Part shown: one piece after another, positions 1 to 8,313 of the stretch | Layout: each line of letters begins with the position of its first letter | Position numbering within the stretch: position 1 is the stretch's first letter | Assembly (NCBI RefSeq): GCF_028446585.1 | Contig: NZ_JAPFQL010000005.1 | Location: forward strand, 1-64,000 | Length of the DNA stretch: 64,000 nt | Source of the DNA: Intrasporangium calvum | Lineage (GTDB): Bacteria; Actinomycetota; Actinomycetes; Actinomycetales; Dermatophilaceae | Direction: 5' to 3' | Translations under genes and position numbers: made by a program | The notes under the pieces: model-generated | What the model was told of the DNA's origin: nothing | What the model saw: the letters and a program-made list of their open reading frames with translations, nothing else | The model's database searches: none

Positions 1-1139
1 TCGCCGGCATGCTCGTTGGCGCCCTGGGCGCCGGCTACCTCGCGGACCGGCTCGGCCGACGACGCACCATCCTCTGGTGCACGCTGTGGTTCTCCCTCTT
101 CACGGCGCTCTGTGCCGTCGCCACCTCACCCGAGGTCTTCGGACTCTTCCGCTTCGTCGCGGGCCTGGGCCTCGGCGGCCTGGTGCCGTCCGCCAACGCG
201 CTGACGGCCGAGTTCGTCTCGCGCAAGCACCGCTCGGCCGTGTCCACGATCATGATGTCCGGCGTCCCGATCGGCGGGTCCGCGGCGGCGCTCGTCGGCC
301 TGTGGCTGCTGCCCGACTTCGGCTGGCGCTCGATGTACGCGGTGGCGTTCCTCGCCGTCGTCGTGCTGCTGCCCCTGTGCTACGTGCTCCTGCCCGAGTC
401 GCCGACCTGGCTGCGGGCCCACGGACGCGAGGAGGAGGCCCGCGTCGTGGAGGCGCGGTACCGCCTGGCCCACGACCCGTCCGAGCACGCCGGCGACGAG
501 CACGCTCCCGGCTTCCGCACCATCCTCAGCGGGCAGTGGCGCCGGCCCACCGTCCTCTTCGCGCTCGCCACCGTCGCCACCCTCTTCGCCTGGTACGGCC
601 TCGGGACCTGGCTGCCCAAGCTGATGGGCTCGGATGCCCGCTTCGAGATGGGCCAGCCGCTCCACTTCCTCCTCGCCCTCAACATCGGTGCGGTGCTCGG
701 CTCCGTCATCACCGCCTGGGCGGGCGTCCGCTTCGGCCCGCTGCGCAGTGCCGCGGTCGCCGCAGCCGCAGCCGCTGCGGGCCTCGGCTTCCTGCTCACC
801 TACCCGTCCGACATCCTGCCGATCTACGGGGCGCTGATCCTCGCCGGCGTCGGCACGCACGGCACCCAGTGCCTCATCATCGCGGCCGTCGCGACGCACT
901 ACCCGCCGCGGCTCCGTGGCACGTCGCTCGGCTTCGCGCTCGGCGTCGGCGGGATCGGCGCCGTCCTCGCCCCGCAGGTCGGCGGCTGGCTGCTCGCCGC
1001 CAACCTCGGCGTCGGCAGCAACTTCCTCGCCTTCTCCATCGCAGCCGGCATCGCCGCCGTCCTGCTCGTCATCACCCTGCTCGCCACCCGCCCGGTCGCA
1101 CCCGCCGGCAGCATCCGCGACGAGCTCCTCGTCCACTGA
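1..1139 (+). CDS. MFS transporter, aromatic acid:H+ symporter type (5' end cut by window)
   Basis: This is the C-terminal part (about 378 codons) of a 12-helix major facilitator protein; the open frame runs in from base 3 and the start lies outside the window. The first visible stretch is the loop 2-3 signature GYLADRLGRRR. Near the middle is the PESPTWLRAHGR segment typical of the AAHS (aromatic acid:H+ symporter) family, followed by a long cytoplasmic loop and six more hydrophobic segments. It ends 11 bases before the gentisate dioxygenase, so it probably imports 3-hydroxybenzoate, gentisate or a similar aromatic acid for the enzymes that follow. The substrate is inferred from context only. 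Confidence 0.88.
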   Translation, partial: AGMLVGALGAGYLADRLGRRRTILWCTLWFSLFTALCAVATSPEVFGLFRFVAGLGLGGLVPSANALTAEFVSRKHRSAVSTIMMSGVPIGGSAAALVGLWLLPDFGWRSMYAVAFLAVVVLLPLCYVLLPESPTWLRAHGREEEARVVEARYRLAHDPSEHAGDEHAPGFRTILSGQWRRPTVLFALATVATLFAWYGLGTWLPKLMGSDARFEMGQPLHFLLALNIGAVLGSVITAWAGVRFGPLRSAAVAAAAAAAGLGFLLTYPSDILPIYGALILAGVGTHGTQCLIIAAVATHYPPRLRGTSLGFALGVGGIGAVLAPQVGGWLLAANLGVGSNFLAFSIAAGIAAVLLVITLLATRPVAPAGSIRDELLVH

Positions 1140-1150
1140 AAGGAAGCCCG

Positions 1151-2305
1151 ATGACCGACACCCGCGCCACCGTCTCTCCCGTCAGCCTCGCCGCGGTCGA
1201 CGCCCCCGACCAGCCGACCGTGACCCCGGAGCTGGAGGACCTCTATCGCGGCTTCGAGAAGGAGCTGCTCGTCCCGCTCTGGACCGAGATCGGCGACCTC
1301 ATGCCGCCGCACCCCCGCTCCAAGGCCCAGCCGCACCGCTGGGAGTGGTCCACCCTCCTCGAGCTCGCCGGACGCGCCGGCGACCTGGTGCCCGTCGGCC
1401 GTGGCGGCGAGCGTCGCGCCATCGCCCTGGCCAACCCGTCGCTCGGCGGCAAGCCCTACGCCAGCCCGACGCTCTGGGCGGCGATCCAGTACCTCATGCC
1501 CGGCGAGGACGCCCCCGAGCACCGGCACACCCAGAACGCCTTCCGCTTCGTCGTCGAGGGCGAAGGGGTCTGGACCGTCGTCGGCCAGGACCCGGTGCCG
1601 ATGAGCCGCGGTGACTTCCTGCCGCAGGCCGGCTGGAACTGGCACGCGCACCACAATGCCGCGGACCAGCCGATGGCCTGGATCGACGGGCTCGACATCC
1701 CGTTCCAGTACGGGATCGAGGGCCAGTTCTTCGAGTTCGGCCGCGACGTCATCTCCGACGCAGAGCGCATCACGCCGGAGCGCTCGCGGTCGCAGCGACT
1801 CTGGGGCCACCCGGGCATCGCGCCCGTGTCGCAGCTGGGCTCGACGCAGGGAAGCCCGCTGCTCTGCTACCGCTGGGAGCACACGGACCGCGCCCTGTCC
1901 GACCAGCTCGACCTCGAGGCCGAGGGCTACGCAGCGACCATCGAGCGTGGTCACGCCGCGATCCGCTTCACCAACCCGACCAACGGCCTCGACGTGCTCC
2001 CGACGATCCGGACCGAGTTCCACCGCGTCGCGTCCGGCGTCGAGACGGCACCGACCCGCGAGACCGGCTCGTCCGTCTACCAGGTCTTCGACGGCGCCGG
2101 CACCGTGACCGTCGGTGACTTCACGTGGTCCGTCACCCGCGGCGACCTCTTCGTCGTCCCGTCCTGGCAGCCGCTCTCCATCCGCTCCGAGGCCTCGGCC
2201 TCCGACTCCGACTCCGGCGCCCTGGACCTCTTCCGGTTCAGCGACGCGCCCATCTTCGAGAAGCTCAACCTCGCCCGCACCGAGACCGAAGGAACCAACC
2301 GATGA
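1151..2305 (+). CDS. Gentisate 1,2-dioxygenase
   Basis: A bicupin protein of 384 residues that opens the ring of gentisate (2,5-dihydroxybenzoate) with O2 to give maleylpyruvate, using Fe(II). The first cupin carries HRH (H124, H126) and the later histidine cluster WNWHAHHN (H165-H168), which fits the 3-His iron site of the family; a second, degenerate cupin lies around residues 300-360. The ATG at 1151 follows an AAGGAAG ribosome site. The end overlaps the next start as ATGA. Its place between an aromatic-acid transporter, a fumarylpyruvate hydrolase and a maleylpyruvate isomerase makes gentisate the likely substrate, rather than 1-hydroxy-2-naphthoate, which related enzymes use. Confidence 0.92.
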   Translation: MTDTRATVSPVSLAAVDAPDQPTVTPELEDLYRGFEKELLVPLWTEIGDLMPPHPRSKAQPHRWEWSTLLELAGRAGDLVPVGRGGERRAIALANPSLGGKPYASPTLWAAIQYLMPGEDAPEHRHTQNAFRFVVEGEGVWTVVGQDPVPMSRGDFLPQAGWNWHAHHNAADQPMAWIDGLDIPFQYGIEGQFFEFGRDVISDAERITPERSRSQRLWGHPGIAPVSQLGSTQGSPLLCYRWEHTDRALSDQLDLEAEGYAATIERGHAAIRFTNPTNGLDVLPTIRTEFHRVASGVETAPTRETGSSVYQVFDGAGTVTVGDFTWSVTRGDLFVVPSWQPLSIRSEASASDSDSGALDLFRFSDAPIFEKLNLARTETEGTNR

Positions 2306-3165
2306 AGCTCGCCACCATCCGCACTGCCGACGGCGACACCCAGGCCGTCCGCGTCGACGGGGCGACGACCGTCGCCCTCGGCTTCCCCGACGTCGGCGCC
2401 CTGCTCGCCCAGCCGAACTGGCGCGACCTCGCCGCCCAGGCCAGCCCGAGCGACTCCGATGAGGCGCTGGGAGCGAGCTCAGCGGCATACGCCCCCGTTG
2501 TCCCCCAGCCGGGCAAGATCGTCTGCGTCGGCCTCAACTACCGCAACCACATCCTCGAGATGGGACGCGACCTGCCCGAGCACCCCACGCTCTTCAGCAA
2601 GTTCGCCGACACCCTCGTGGGCGCGGGCGACGACATCCAGCGTCCGACGGAGACGGAGGAGTTCGACTGGGAGGCCGAGCTCGCCGTCATCATCGGCGCG
2701 GAGGTGCGCCGCGCGACGACCGAGCAGGCCGAGGCGGCCATCGCCGGCTTCGCCGTCCTCAACGACGTGACCTGCCGCGACTGGCAGTTCCGCACCCGTG
2801 AGTGGCTCCAGGGCAAGAACTGGGACTCCACCACGCCGCTCGGCCCGTGGCTCGTCACGCCCGACGAGCTGCCCGGCGGGGTCCGCCCGGCGCTCGCCAT
2901 CCGCAGCGAGGTCGACGGGGAGGTCATGCAGGAGGACACGACCGGCGACCTGCTCTTCGACCCGGTGGCGCTCGTCGAGTACGTCTCCACGATGATCACG
3001 CTCCGTCCCGGTGACGTCATCGCGACCGGCACGCCCGGGGGAGTCGGCCACGCGCGCAAGCCGGCCCGCTACCTCCAGGTCGGCCAGAAGCTCGTGACCG
3101 AGATCGAGGGCCTCGGCCGGTGCGAGAACGTCGTGGTCGCCGACGGTCCGGACGCGTCGCGCTGA
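2302..3165 (+). CDS. Fumarylpyruvate hydrolase (FAH family)
   Basis: A 287-residue fumarylacetoacetate-hydrolase-fold protein expected to split fumarylpyruvate into fumarate and pyruvate, the last step of the gentisate route. Visible are the NYRNH motif at about residue 79, the metal-site stretch EEFDWEAELAVIIG, and the C-terminal TGTPGGVGH signature. The start codon overlaps the dioxygenase stop (ATGA), so translation is probably coupled. An interspersed repeat (core at 2481-2490) lies in frame in the linker before the catalytic domain and encodes GASSAAYA. Fumarylpyruvate as substrate comes from operon context; the fold assignment is firm. Confidence 0.9.
   Translation: MKLATIRTADGDTQAVRVDGATTVALGFPDVGALLAQPNWRDLAAQASPSDSDEALGASSAAYAPVVPQPGKIVCVGLNYRNHILEMGRDLPEHPTLFSKFADTLVGAGDDIQRPTETEEFDWEAELAVIIGAEVRRATTEQAEAAIAGFAVLNDVTCRDWQFRTREWLQGKNWDSTTPLGPWLVTPDELPGGVRPALAIRSEVDGEVMQEDTTGDLLFDPVALVEYVSTMITLRPGDVIATGTPGGVGHARKPARYLQVGQKLVTEIEGLGRCENVVVADGPDASR
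2467..2491 (+). repeat. AGCGGCATAC-family repeat, in-frame copy in fumarylpyruvate hydrolase
   Basis: Full-length 25-bp copy of the GAGCTC subtype, ending CAGCGGCATACG. Its first 24 bases are identical to the intergenic copy at 50528-50551, although the two lie in unrelated contexts. Confidence 0.85.
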
Positions 3166-3884
3166 TGGCCCCCGAGCCGGCGCTCTCGCGCCACCTCATG
3201 CAGCAGGGGACGGAGCTCTTCCGCCGGGCCCTGGAGAGCGTCACGGACGATCAGCTCGCCGCGCCGACGGCCCTCGCGGGCTGGACCGGCAAGCACGTGG
3301 CCGCGCACGTCGCGGCGAACGCCGAGGCGCTCGGCAACCTCGTCAGGTGGGCGCGGACCGGGGAGGAGACCCCGATGTACTCCTCCCCGGAGCAGCGCAA
3401 CGCCGACATCGAGGCGGGCGCGACGCGTCCCGAGGCGGACCTGCGTGCGTGGGTCGACCGCTCCGCAACCGCTCTGGCGACCGGCCTCGACGCGCTGACG
3501 GACGAGCAGTGGGACCGCCAGGTCCGCACCGCCCAGGGGCGGCTCGTCCCGGCCACGGAGATCCCGTGGATGCGCACCCGCGAGGTCATGGTCCACGCCG
3601 TCGACCTCGGCGGGTCGGTGGGCTACGCCGACCTCCCCCTCGACTTCCACGCGGCGCTGCTCGACGACATCGTCGCCAAGCGGTCGGCGGCCGCCGACGG
3701 GCCGGCGCTCCACCTCGCCCCGACCGACGACGAGCGCCGTTGGGACGTCGCCGGCGCCGGGGAGCCGACCACCGTCAACGGCCCCCTCTCTGAGCTCGCC
3801 GCCTACCTCTCGGGGCGGCCGGCCACCGGCCTCGCCGTCGGCGGCGCCACTGCAGACCTGCCCGACCTTCCTCGCTGGCTCTGA
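3165..3884 (+). CDS. Mycothiol-dependent maleylpyruvate isomerase
   Basis: A 239-residue DinB/MDMPI-fold enzyme that isomerises maleylpyruvate to fumarylpyruvate with mycothiol as cofactor. The zinc triad is visible as H48 (VAAHVAAN), E140 and H144 (TREVMVHAVDL); the 92/4 spacing equals the one I recall for the corynebacterial enzyme. The ATG shares its A with the stop of the hydrolase before it (TGATG), so I reject an upstream in-frame GTG-type start. Use of a mycothiol enzyme instead of a glutathione one fits an actinomycete. The gene completes the gentisate pathway. Confidence 0.9.
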   Translation: MAPEPALSRHLMQQGTELFRRALESVTDDQLAAPTALAGWTGKHVAAHVAANAEALGNLVRWARTGEETPMYSSPEQRNADIEAGATRPEADLRAWVDRSATALATGLDALTDEQWDRQVRTAQGRLVPATEIPWMRTREVMVHAVDLGGSVGYADLPLDFHAALLDDIVAKRSAAADGPALHLAPTDDERRWDVAGAGEPTTVNGPLSELAAYLSGRPATGLAVGGATADLPDLPRWL

Positions 3885-3917
3885 GCCGGCCCGCCCGAAC
3901 ATCGAAGGAGATGTGAC

Positions 3918-5198
3918 ATGACCCGCAACGCCCTGAGCAAGGCCACCTCGGCCGTCGACGTCATCGTCGTCGGCGGCGGCATCGGCGGCCTCGCCGCCGC
4001 GGTCGCCCTGACCCAGAAGGGCCTGCGCGTGCGGGTCCTCGAGCGCGCGCCGGAGTTCGGCGAGGTCGGCGCCGGCCTCCAGATCGCCCCGAACTGCACC
4101 CGCATCCTCGACCAGTGGGGGCTGCTCGACGAGGTCAAGTCCCTCGGCGTGCTGCCGAAGAACATCGTCATGAAGGACGCCGTCGACGGGTCGGAGCTGT
4201 CGCGCCTCGATCTCGCCGAGACCGAGGCCCGCTACGGCTACCCCTACATGGTCATCCACCGCAGCGACCTGCACGGCACCCTCCTGCGGGCGGCCCGTGC
4301 CGCCGGCGTCGACCTCGTCAACAACATCGCCGTCACCGGCTACGAGCAGAGCGAGCGCGGCGCCGTCGTCGTCCACGCGGAGGGTCGCGAGGAGGCGCCC
4401 GTCGTCATCGCGGCGGACGGCCTGCACTCCGTCGCCCGCCCGCTCATCTCCGACGACGAGCCGGTCAGCTCGGCCTACGTCGCCTACCGCGGTGCCGTCC
4501 CCGTCGACCAGGTCGTCGGCAACGACGTGTCCCTCGACGACGTCGTCGTCTATGTCGGGCCGCAGCGCCACTTCGTCCAGTACGCCCTCCGCGGCGGCGA
4601 GATGTTCAACCAGGTCGCCGTCTTCGAGTCGCCCAAGGCGCGCGCGGGTGAGGAGGACTGGGGCACCCCCGACGAGCTCGACGGGGCCTTCGACGGGTCC
4701 TGCGAGCAGGTGACCAAGGGCCTGCCGCTCATGTGGCGCGACCGCTGGTGGCGGATGTTCGACCGCAACCCGATCATGAACTGGGTCACCGGTCGCGTCG
4801 CCCTCCTCGGCGACGCCGCGCACCCGCCGCTGCAGTACCTCGCCCAGGGCGCCGTCATGGCGATCGAGGACGCGTGGGTCCTTTCCGAGCACGTCGGACG
4901 GCAGCTCGCTGCCGGCCGCGGCGTCGCCGAGCTCGACTGGGACGACGTGCTGTCCGCTTACAACGCCGTGCGTCCGGAGCACTGCCGGCGCGTGCTCACC
5001 ACCGCTCGCGCGTGGGGTGAGCTGTGGCACGTGGACGGGGACGAGCGGCTCTGGCGCAACGAGATCCTGCGCGGGCGGGCCGTCGACGACTACAGCTACG
5101 TCGACTGGCTCTACGGTCCGACCGCGCTCACCCCGGAGGAGGAGGCCGACATGTTCGTCCCCCACTCCCAGCGTGAGGTGGCCTCCGCGACCGTCTGA
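3918..5198 (+). CDS. 3-hydroxybenzoate 6-hydroxylase (FAD monooxygenase)
   Basis: A 426-residue class A flavoprotein monooxygenase that would hydroxylate 3-hydroxybenzoate to gentisate with NADH and O2. The Rossmann GGGIGG motif is at residues 19-24, and the second FAD motif, GDAAHPPLQYLAQGA, is near residue 297. The ATG follows a good GAAGGAGATG ribosome site, 33 bases after the isomerase. Related enzymes hydroxylate salicylate, but next to a complete gentisate set without a salicylate ferredoxin system the 3-hydroxybenzoate role is the simplest reading. It is the last gene of the operon and runs into a strong hairpin. Confidence 0.87.
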   Translation: MTRNALSKATSAVDVIVVGGGIGGLAAAVALTQKGLRVRVLERAPEFGEVGAGLQIAPNCTRILDQWGLLDEVKSLGVLPKNIVMKDAVDGSELSRLDLAETEARYGYPYMVIHRSDLHGTLLRAARAAGVDLVNNIAVTGYEQSERGAVVVHAEGREEAPVVIAADGLHSVARPLISDDEPVSSAYVAYRGAVPVDQVVGNDVSLDDVVVYVGPQRHFVQYALRGGEMFNQVAVFESPKARAGEEDWGTPDELDGAFDGSCEQVTKGLPLMWRDRWWRMFDRNPIMNWVTGRVALLGDAAHPPLQYLAQGAVMAIEDAWVLSEHVGRQLAAGRGVAELDWDDVLSAYNAVRPEHCRRVLTTARAWGELWHVDGDERLWRNEILRGRAVDDYSYVDWLYGPTALTPEEEADMFVPHSQREVASATV

Positions 5199-5203
5199 CA
5201 GCA

Positions 5204-5217
5204 CGTATGCCGCTCAG
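5204..5217 (-). repeat. AGCGGCATAC-family repeat joined to a hairpin
   Basis: CGTATGCCGCTCAG, six bases after the monooxygenase stop. The core runs directly into the GC-rich hairpin at 5212-5242. Confidence 0.8.
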
Positions 5218-5242
5218 CCGGGGGCGCTGCCCCCGGCTGAGC
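5212..5242. terminator. Perfect 14-bp hairpin between convergent genes
   Basis: Arms 5212-5225 and 5229-5242 pair perfectly around a GCT loop. It lies between the gentisate operon and the oppositely transcribed FUSC gene, whose last codons and TGA stop fall inside it. There is no long T run, which is usual at this GC content. It probably terminates in both directions. Confidence 0.75.
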
Positions 5243-6290
5243 GCGCGCTCCGGCGGGGCAGCCGGTCGGGCACGACGAGCAGGACGACCATGGCCACGAC
5301 CGCCCCGAGCACGGTCTCGAGGAGCCGGTCCCGCAGCAGCGACTCGACCGGGGACGGGGCGACCAGCTGCCCCATCATCAGCGCCAGCGGGGTGACGAAG
5401 AGGAGAGCGAGGGCGTAGTTGCGCCCGACGAACAGCTCGGCGAGCACCTGTAGCCCGGCAACGACGAAGACCGCGCCCGCGCCCTCGTGCGGCGACACCG
5501 TCAGCACGACGGCGGCGACCGCAACGCCGAGGAGCGTCCCGACGACTCGTTGGGTCCCCCGAGCCAGCCGCGAGGCGAAATCGGGCCCCGCGAGCACGAC
5601 CACGGACGCGACCATCGCCCAGTAGGGGTGCTCCCAGCCCAGTGCTGTCGCGATGGTGCCGGAGATGGTCAGGGCGACGACGTAGCGCAGCAGGTGGGCA
5701 CGTGACCCTATGGGGTCCAGGGCGTCGCGGAACCGGGGCCGCGGCAGCGACGGTCGGGCCCACGACCGGGGGTCGCGGAGCGCCCCGACATGGCCGATCA
5801 GGAGCGAGAAGGCCGCACTCGCGGCTGCCACGGCGGGGGCGACGAGCAGGTCGGTCGGTGTCGCCGGCACCATCGCACACACGGCGAAGCCGAACACGAG
5901 GAACAGCGGACCCGGAGGATGCCACTGGTATGCGTCGGACGTGATCGAGCCCCAGGCCGCCAGCAGGGCGCCCACCGGCACGACCAGCCAGTGGGACGCG
6001 GGCGCGAGCGAGACGGCGACGCCGAGGGTCACGGAGACGACGAGGGCCAGACCAGCGATGGCCTGCATCCCGGTCCGCTCGGCGTGCGGGTGCGCCCTGC
6101 CGTAGAGCGAGGTGAAGGCCCCGAAGGCGGCGTAGGGCGTCAGGTCGGTCCGGCCGAGCAGGACGAGGAGCAGGAGCGGCACGAGAACAGAGATCCCGGC
6201 ACGGAGTGCGACGCGGTGCGCTCCGCGATGGGGGCCGAGCGTGACGAGGCTACGGCCCACGTGCCGCAGCGGTGCGTCACTCGGTGCCAT
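5214..6290 (-). CDS. FUSC-family integral membrane protein
   Basis: A 358-residue protein with two similar halves, each a cluster of hydrophobic helices (about residues 25-150 and 205-345), matching the fusaric acid resistance/aromatic acid exporter-like family. The second half starts with HLLRYVVALTISGTIATALG and contains the PYWAM motif common in that family. I place the start at the ATG at 6290 (MAPSDAP). A longer frame beginning at 6332 would start inside an interspersed repeat whose ATGCCGCTG imitates a start. The stop codon lies in another copy of that repeat. Substrate unknown; export of aromatic acids would fit the neighbours but is not shown. Confidence 0.75.
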   Translation of the reverse strand: MAPSDAPLRHVGRSLVTLGPHRGAHRVALRAGISVLVPLLLLVLLGRTDLTPYAAFGAFTSLYGRAHPHAERTGMQAIAGLALVVSVTLGVAVSLAPASHWLVVPVGALLAAWGSITSDAYQWHPPGPLFLVFGFAVCAMVPATPTDLLVAPAVAAASAAFSLLIGHVGALRDPRSWARPSLPRPRFRDALDPIGSRAHLLRYVVALTISGTIATALGWEHPYWAMVASVVVLAGPDFASRLARGTQRVVGTLLGVAVAAVVLTVSPHEGAGAVFVVAGLQVLAELFVGRNYALALLFVTPLALMMGQLVAPSPVESLLRDRLLETVLGAVVAMVVLLVVPDRLPRRSARSAGGSAPG

Positions 6291-6323
6291 GCGCTCAACG
6301 TAGACGACAGGGGAAAGCCAGCA

Positions 6324-6334
6324 CAGCGGCATAC
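6324..6334 (+). repeat. AGCGGCATAC-family repeat
   Basis: CAGCGGCATAC between the FUSC start and the CBS-protein terminator. Confidence 0.7.
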
Positions 6335-6344
6335 CGCCTCGTGG

Positions 6345-6378
6345 CGCAGGGCCCGCCCCTTCTGGGGCAGGCCCTGCG
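6345..6378 (-). terminator. Hairpin downstream of the CBS-domain gene
   Basis: Arms 6345-6359 and 6364-6378 form a 15-bp stem with one mismatch (a possible G-U pair) and a 4-base loop. It stands 26 bases past the stop of the minus-strand CBS gene. Confidence 0.7.
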
Positions 6379-6404
6379 TCGTTGGGTGTGCTGCGGCTGA
6401 GGCG

Positions 6405-6824
6405 TCACGGGCGGGCGAAGACCTTCTCGACGAACTCGCTCAGCTGGTGCTCATCGAGGTGGCGGGCCAGGTCGGCCTCGCTGATCATCCCGACGAGCTG
6501 GTGGTCCTCGATGACGGGCAGCCGCTTGATCTGGTCACGGCCCATCACGTCGACGACCTCGGTGATGTCGGTCTTGGCATCGATCCAGGTGACCTCGCCC
6601 TGAGCCAGCTGGCCGGCCGTGCAGGTCGCCACGTCCATGCCCTCGGCGAGGCACTTCACGACGATGTCGCGGTCGGTGATGATGCCGTGCAGCTTCTTGT
6701 CGTTGCCGCAGATCGGGAGCGAACCCACGCCCATGTCGCGCATCATCCGCGCGGCCTCGAGGAGCGTCTGGTCCTCGTTGATGCAGGTGGCACCAGAGTT
6801 CATGATGTCTCGGGCAGTCGTCAT
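6405..6824 (-). CDS. Hypoxic response protein 1-like tandem CBS protein
   Basis: A 139-residue protein made almost entirely of two CBS domains (about 10-65 and 75-130), which bind adenine nucleotides in this family. The start MTTARDIMN, the internal ICGNDKKLHGIITDRDIV and the ending DLARHLDEH closely match mycobacterial Hrp1 (Rv2626c), which is about 143 residues. I choose the ATG at 6824 because AAGGAGG stands just before it. Hrp1 is induced by hypoxia through DosR in Mycobacterium tuberculosis. I looked for a DosR-type palindrome in the roughly 200 bases upstream and saw none, so regulation here is open. Confidence 0.85.
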   Translation of the reverse strand: MTTARDIMNSGATCINEDQTLLEAARMMRDMGVGSLPICGNDKKLHGIITDRDIVVKCLAEGMDVATCTAGQLAQGEVTWIDAKTDITEVVDVMGRDQIKRLPVIEDHQLVGMISEADLARHLDEHQLSEFVEKVFARP

Positions 6825-7021
6825 GCTTTCCTCCTTCATCCCTCACGGGTTGTGGTGGTGGAGGCGGCGCGTCGGCGCGTGGTGGCGATGACTCCGGGCG
6901 TCAGCGGCCATCCGGCACGTCGCCCACGTTCCACTCTCCTCCCGGGGCCTTACCCCGACAAGATCGATAGACACCCCCGCTGGAGATTCGCCGCTCCGAG
7001 GGTCCCGCTAGCCTCAGGACC

Positions 7022-7558
7022 ATGAGCGCACCGGAGCCGGGGACCGAGGATTCGTCGCTGATCGAGTCCTTCTGGCAGATCGCCAGGACGCGAGCGAAGC
7101 TCAACCCGACCGGCTACTACACGGGGGAGCGGCCCCTGGGGTCGCTCCGGCCGCCGGCCTGGGCCTTCGGGGCCACGCCCGAGCAGGCCGACGAGCTGCT
7201 CGACCTGGTCCTGTCCGGCACCAAGACGGCGACTGCCAGTGCGCTCTGGGACTACGAGGCGGAGGGCGAGGCGCTGCCGACCCCGGGCACACTTGGCATC
7301 GTCACTGATGGTCGCGGTGCTCCCCACGCCCTGATCGTCACGACTCAGGTGGACGTCGTCCCCTTCGACGAGGTGAGCGCCGAGCACGCCTACCTCGAAG
7401 GTGAGGGAGACCGGTCACTGGCCACCTGGCGTGAGGTGCACGAGCGGTTCTTCACCGAGCACGCGATGCACCGTCGCGGTTTCAGCCGGGACATGCCTGT
7501 TGTCCTCGAGCGCTTCGACGTCCTCTATGGCGACCAGTCCACCCGCCTGGACCACTGA
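7022..7558 (+). CDS. ASCH-domain protein
   Basis: A 178-residue protein whose central 120 residues form an ASCH domain, an RNA-binding fold related to PUA. The LVLSGTKTATAS stretch (about 60-71) and the later FDEVSAEHAYLEGEGDRSL helix region (about 118-137) are typical. Members of this branch sit in many actinobacterial genomes without a settled role; some ASCH proteins hydrolyse acetylcytidine or bind RNA. It stands alone, with a divergent CBS gene upstream and an independent reductase-like gene downstream. Function unknown. Confidence 0.75.
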   Translation: MSAPEPGTEDSSLIESFWQIARTRAKLNPTGYYTGERPLGSLRPPAWAFGATPEQADELLDLVLSGTKTATASALWDYEAEGEALPTPGTLGIVTDGRGAPHALIVTTQVDVVPFDEVSAEHAYLEGEGDRSLATWREVHERFFTEHAMHRRGFSRDMPVVLERFDVLYGDQSTRLDH

Positions 7559-7727
7559 CGACCTGGCTGGTGTCGGGACCCGCCACTGGTAGGCGCTCGT
7601 GTCCTCGAGGGCTACCCCACCGAGCCGCCCCCGGGAAAGACCATCATCCGCTGGAGGGTGGTGCGGCACCGACTCGTTGCACCATCCTGAGGGTCACGCT
7701 GTTGCTGTCACCTGGGCGGAGGGTCCC

Positions 7728-8294
7728 ATGGGCAAGTTGATCTACGCGGCCAACATCTCGCTTGACGGCTTCCTCGAGGATGAGGCGGGTGCCTTCGACT
7801 GGTCCGTGCCGGCCGAGGCCGTGCACGCGTTCTGGAACGAGCACGAGCGGCACATCGGCACGTCGCTCTACGGGCGACGCATGTACGAGACGATGGCCGT
7901 CTGGGAGAGGGACGACTGGTTGGCGGACGAGCCGCCGGTGGTCCGGGAGTATGCCGAGATCTGGCGTGACGCCGACAAGGTCGTCTACTCGAGCTCACTC
8001 ACTGACGTGACGACCGCGCGCACGAGGATCGAGCGGCAGTTCGAGCCCGAGGCGGTGCGCCGGCTCAAGGAGGACTCCGACGCGGACCTGAGCATCGGAG
8101 GCGCGGCCATCGCCGCAGAGGCCTTTCGGCACGGTCTGGTCGACGAGTGCGTGCTGCTGCTGTGCCCCGTCCTCGTGGGCGGCGGCAAGCCGGCGCTGCC
8201 TCAGGGGCAGCGACTGGACCTCGACCTGATCGACCACGGCCGGTTCGACAACGGCGTGGTCCACGTCCGCTACGCGGTTCGACGCCGCGTCTGA
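7728..8294 (+). CDS. RibD C-terminal/dihydrofolate reductase-like protein
   Basis: A 188-residue protein of the RibD_C fold (NADPH-dependent reductase, DHFR-like). It begins GKLIYAANISLDGFLED, the usual first strand of YyaP/YwjB-type proteins, and keeps the GTSLYGRRMYETMAVWE helix and the SIGGAAIAAEAFRHGLVDE segment. The ATG at 7728 fits the domain edge; upstream in-frame codons look non-coding. It is a stand-alone reductase domain without the deaminase part of RibD, so riboflavin synthesis is unlikely and the true substrate is unknown. Confidence 0.78.
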   Translation: MGKLIYAANISLDGFLEDEAGAFDWSVPAEAVHAFWNEHERHIGTSLYGRRMYETMAVWERDDWLADEPPVVREYAEIWRDADKVVYSSSLTDVTTARTRIERQFEPEAVRRLKEDSDADLSIGGAAIAAEAFRHGLVDECVLLLCPVLVGGGKPALPQGQRLDLDLIDHGRFDNGVVHVRYAVRRRV

Positions 8295-8313
8295 CGGACA
8301 TAGCATCGACCGC

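Noticed and set aside
899-2488. Long antisense open frames across the gentisate operon and many other genes
   Set aside because: They are by-products of high GC at third codon positions; compositions are Arg/Gly/Asp-rich and no domain is recognisable.
6840-7021. DosR box for the Hrp1-like gene
   Set aside because: No sequence close to the GGGACT-N-AGTCCC type dyad found on either strand.
7951-7960. AGTATGCCGA in the RibD_C gene as a repeat copy
   Set aside because: Only GTATGCCG is shared; within chance.
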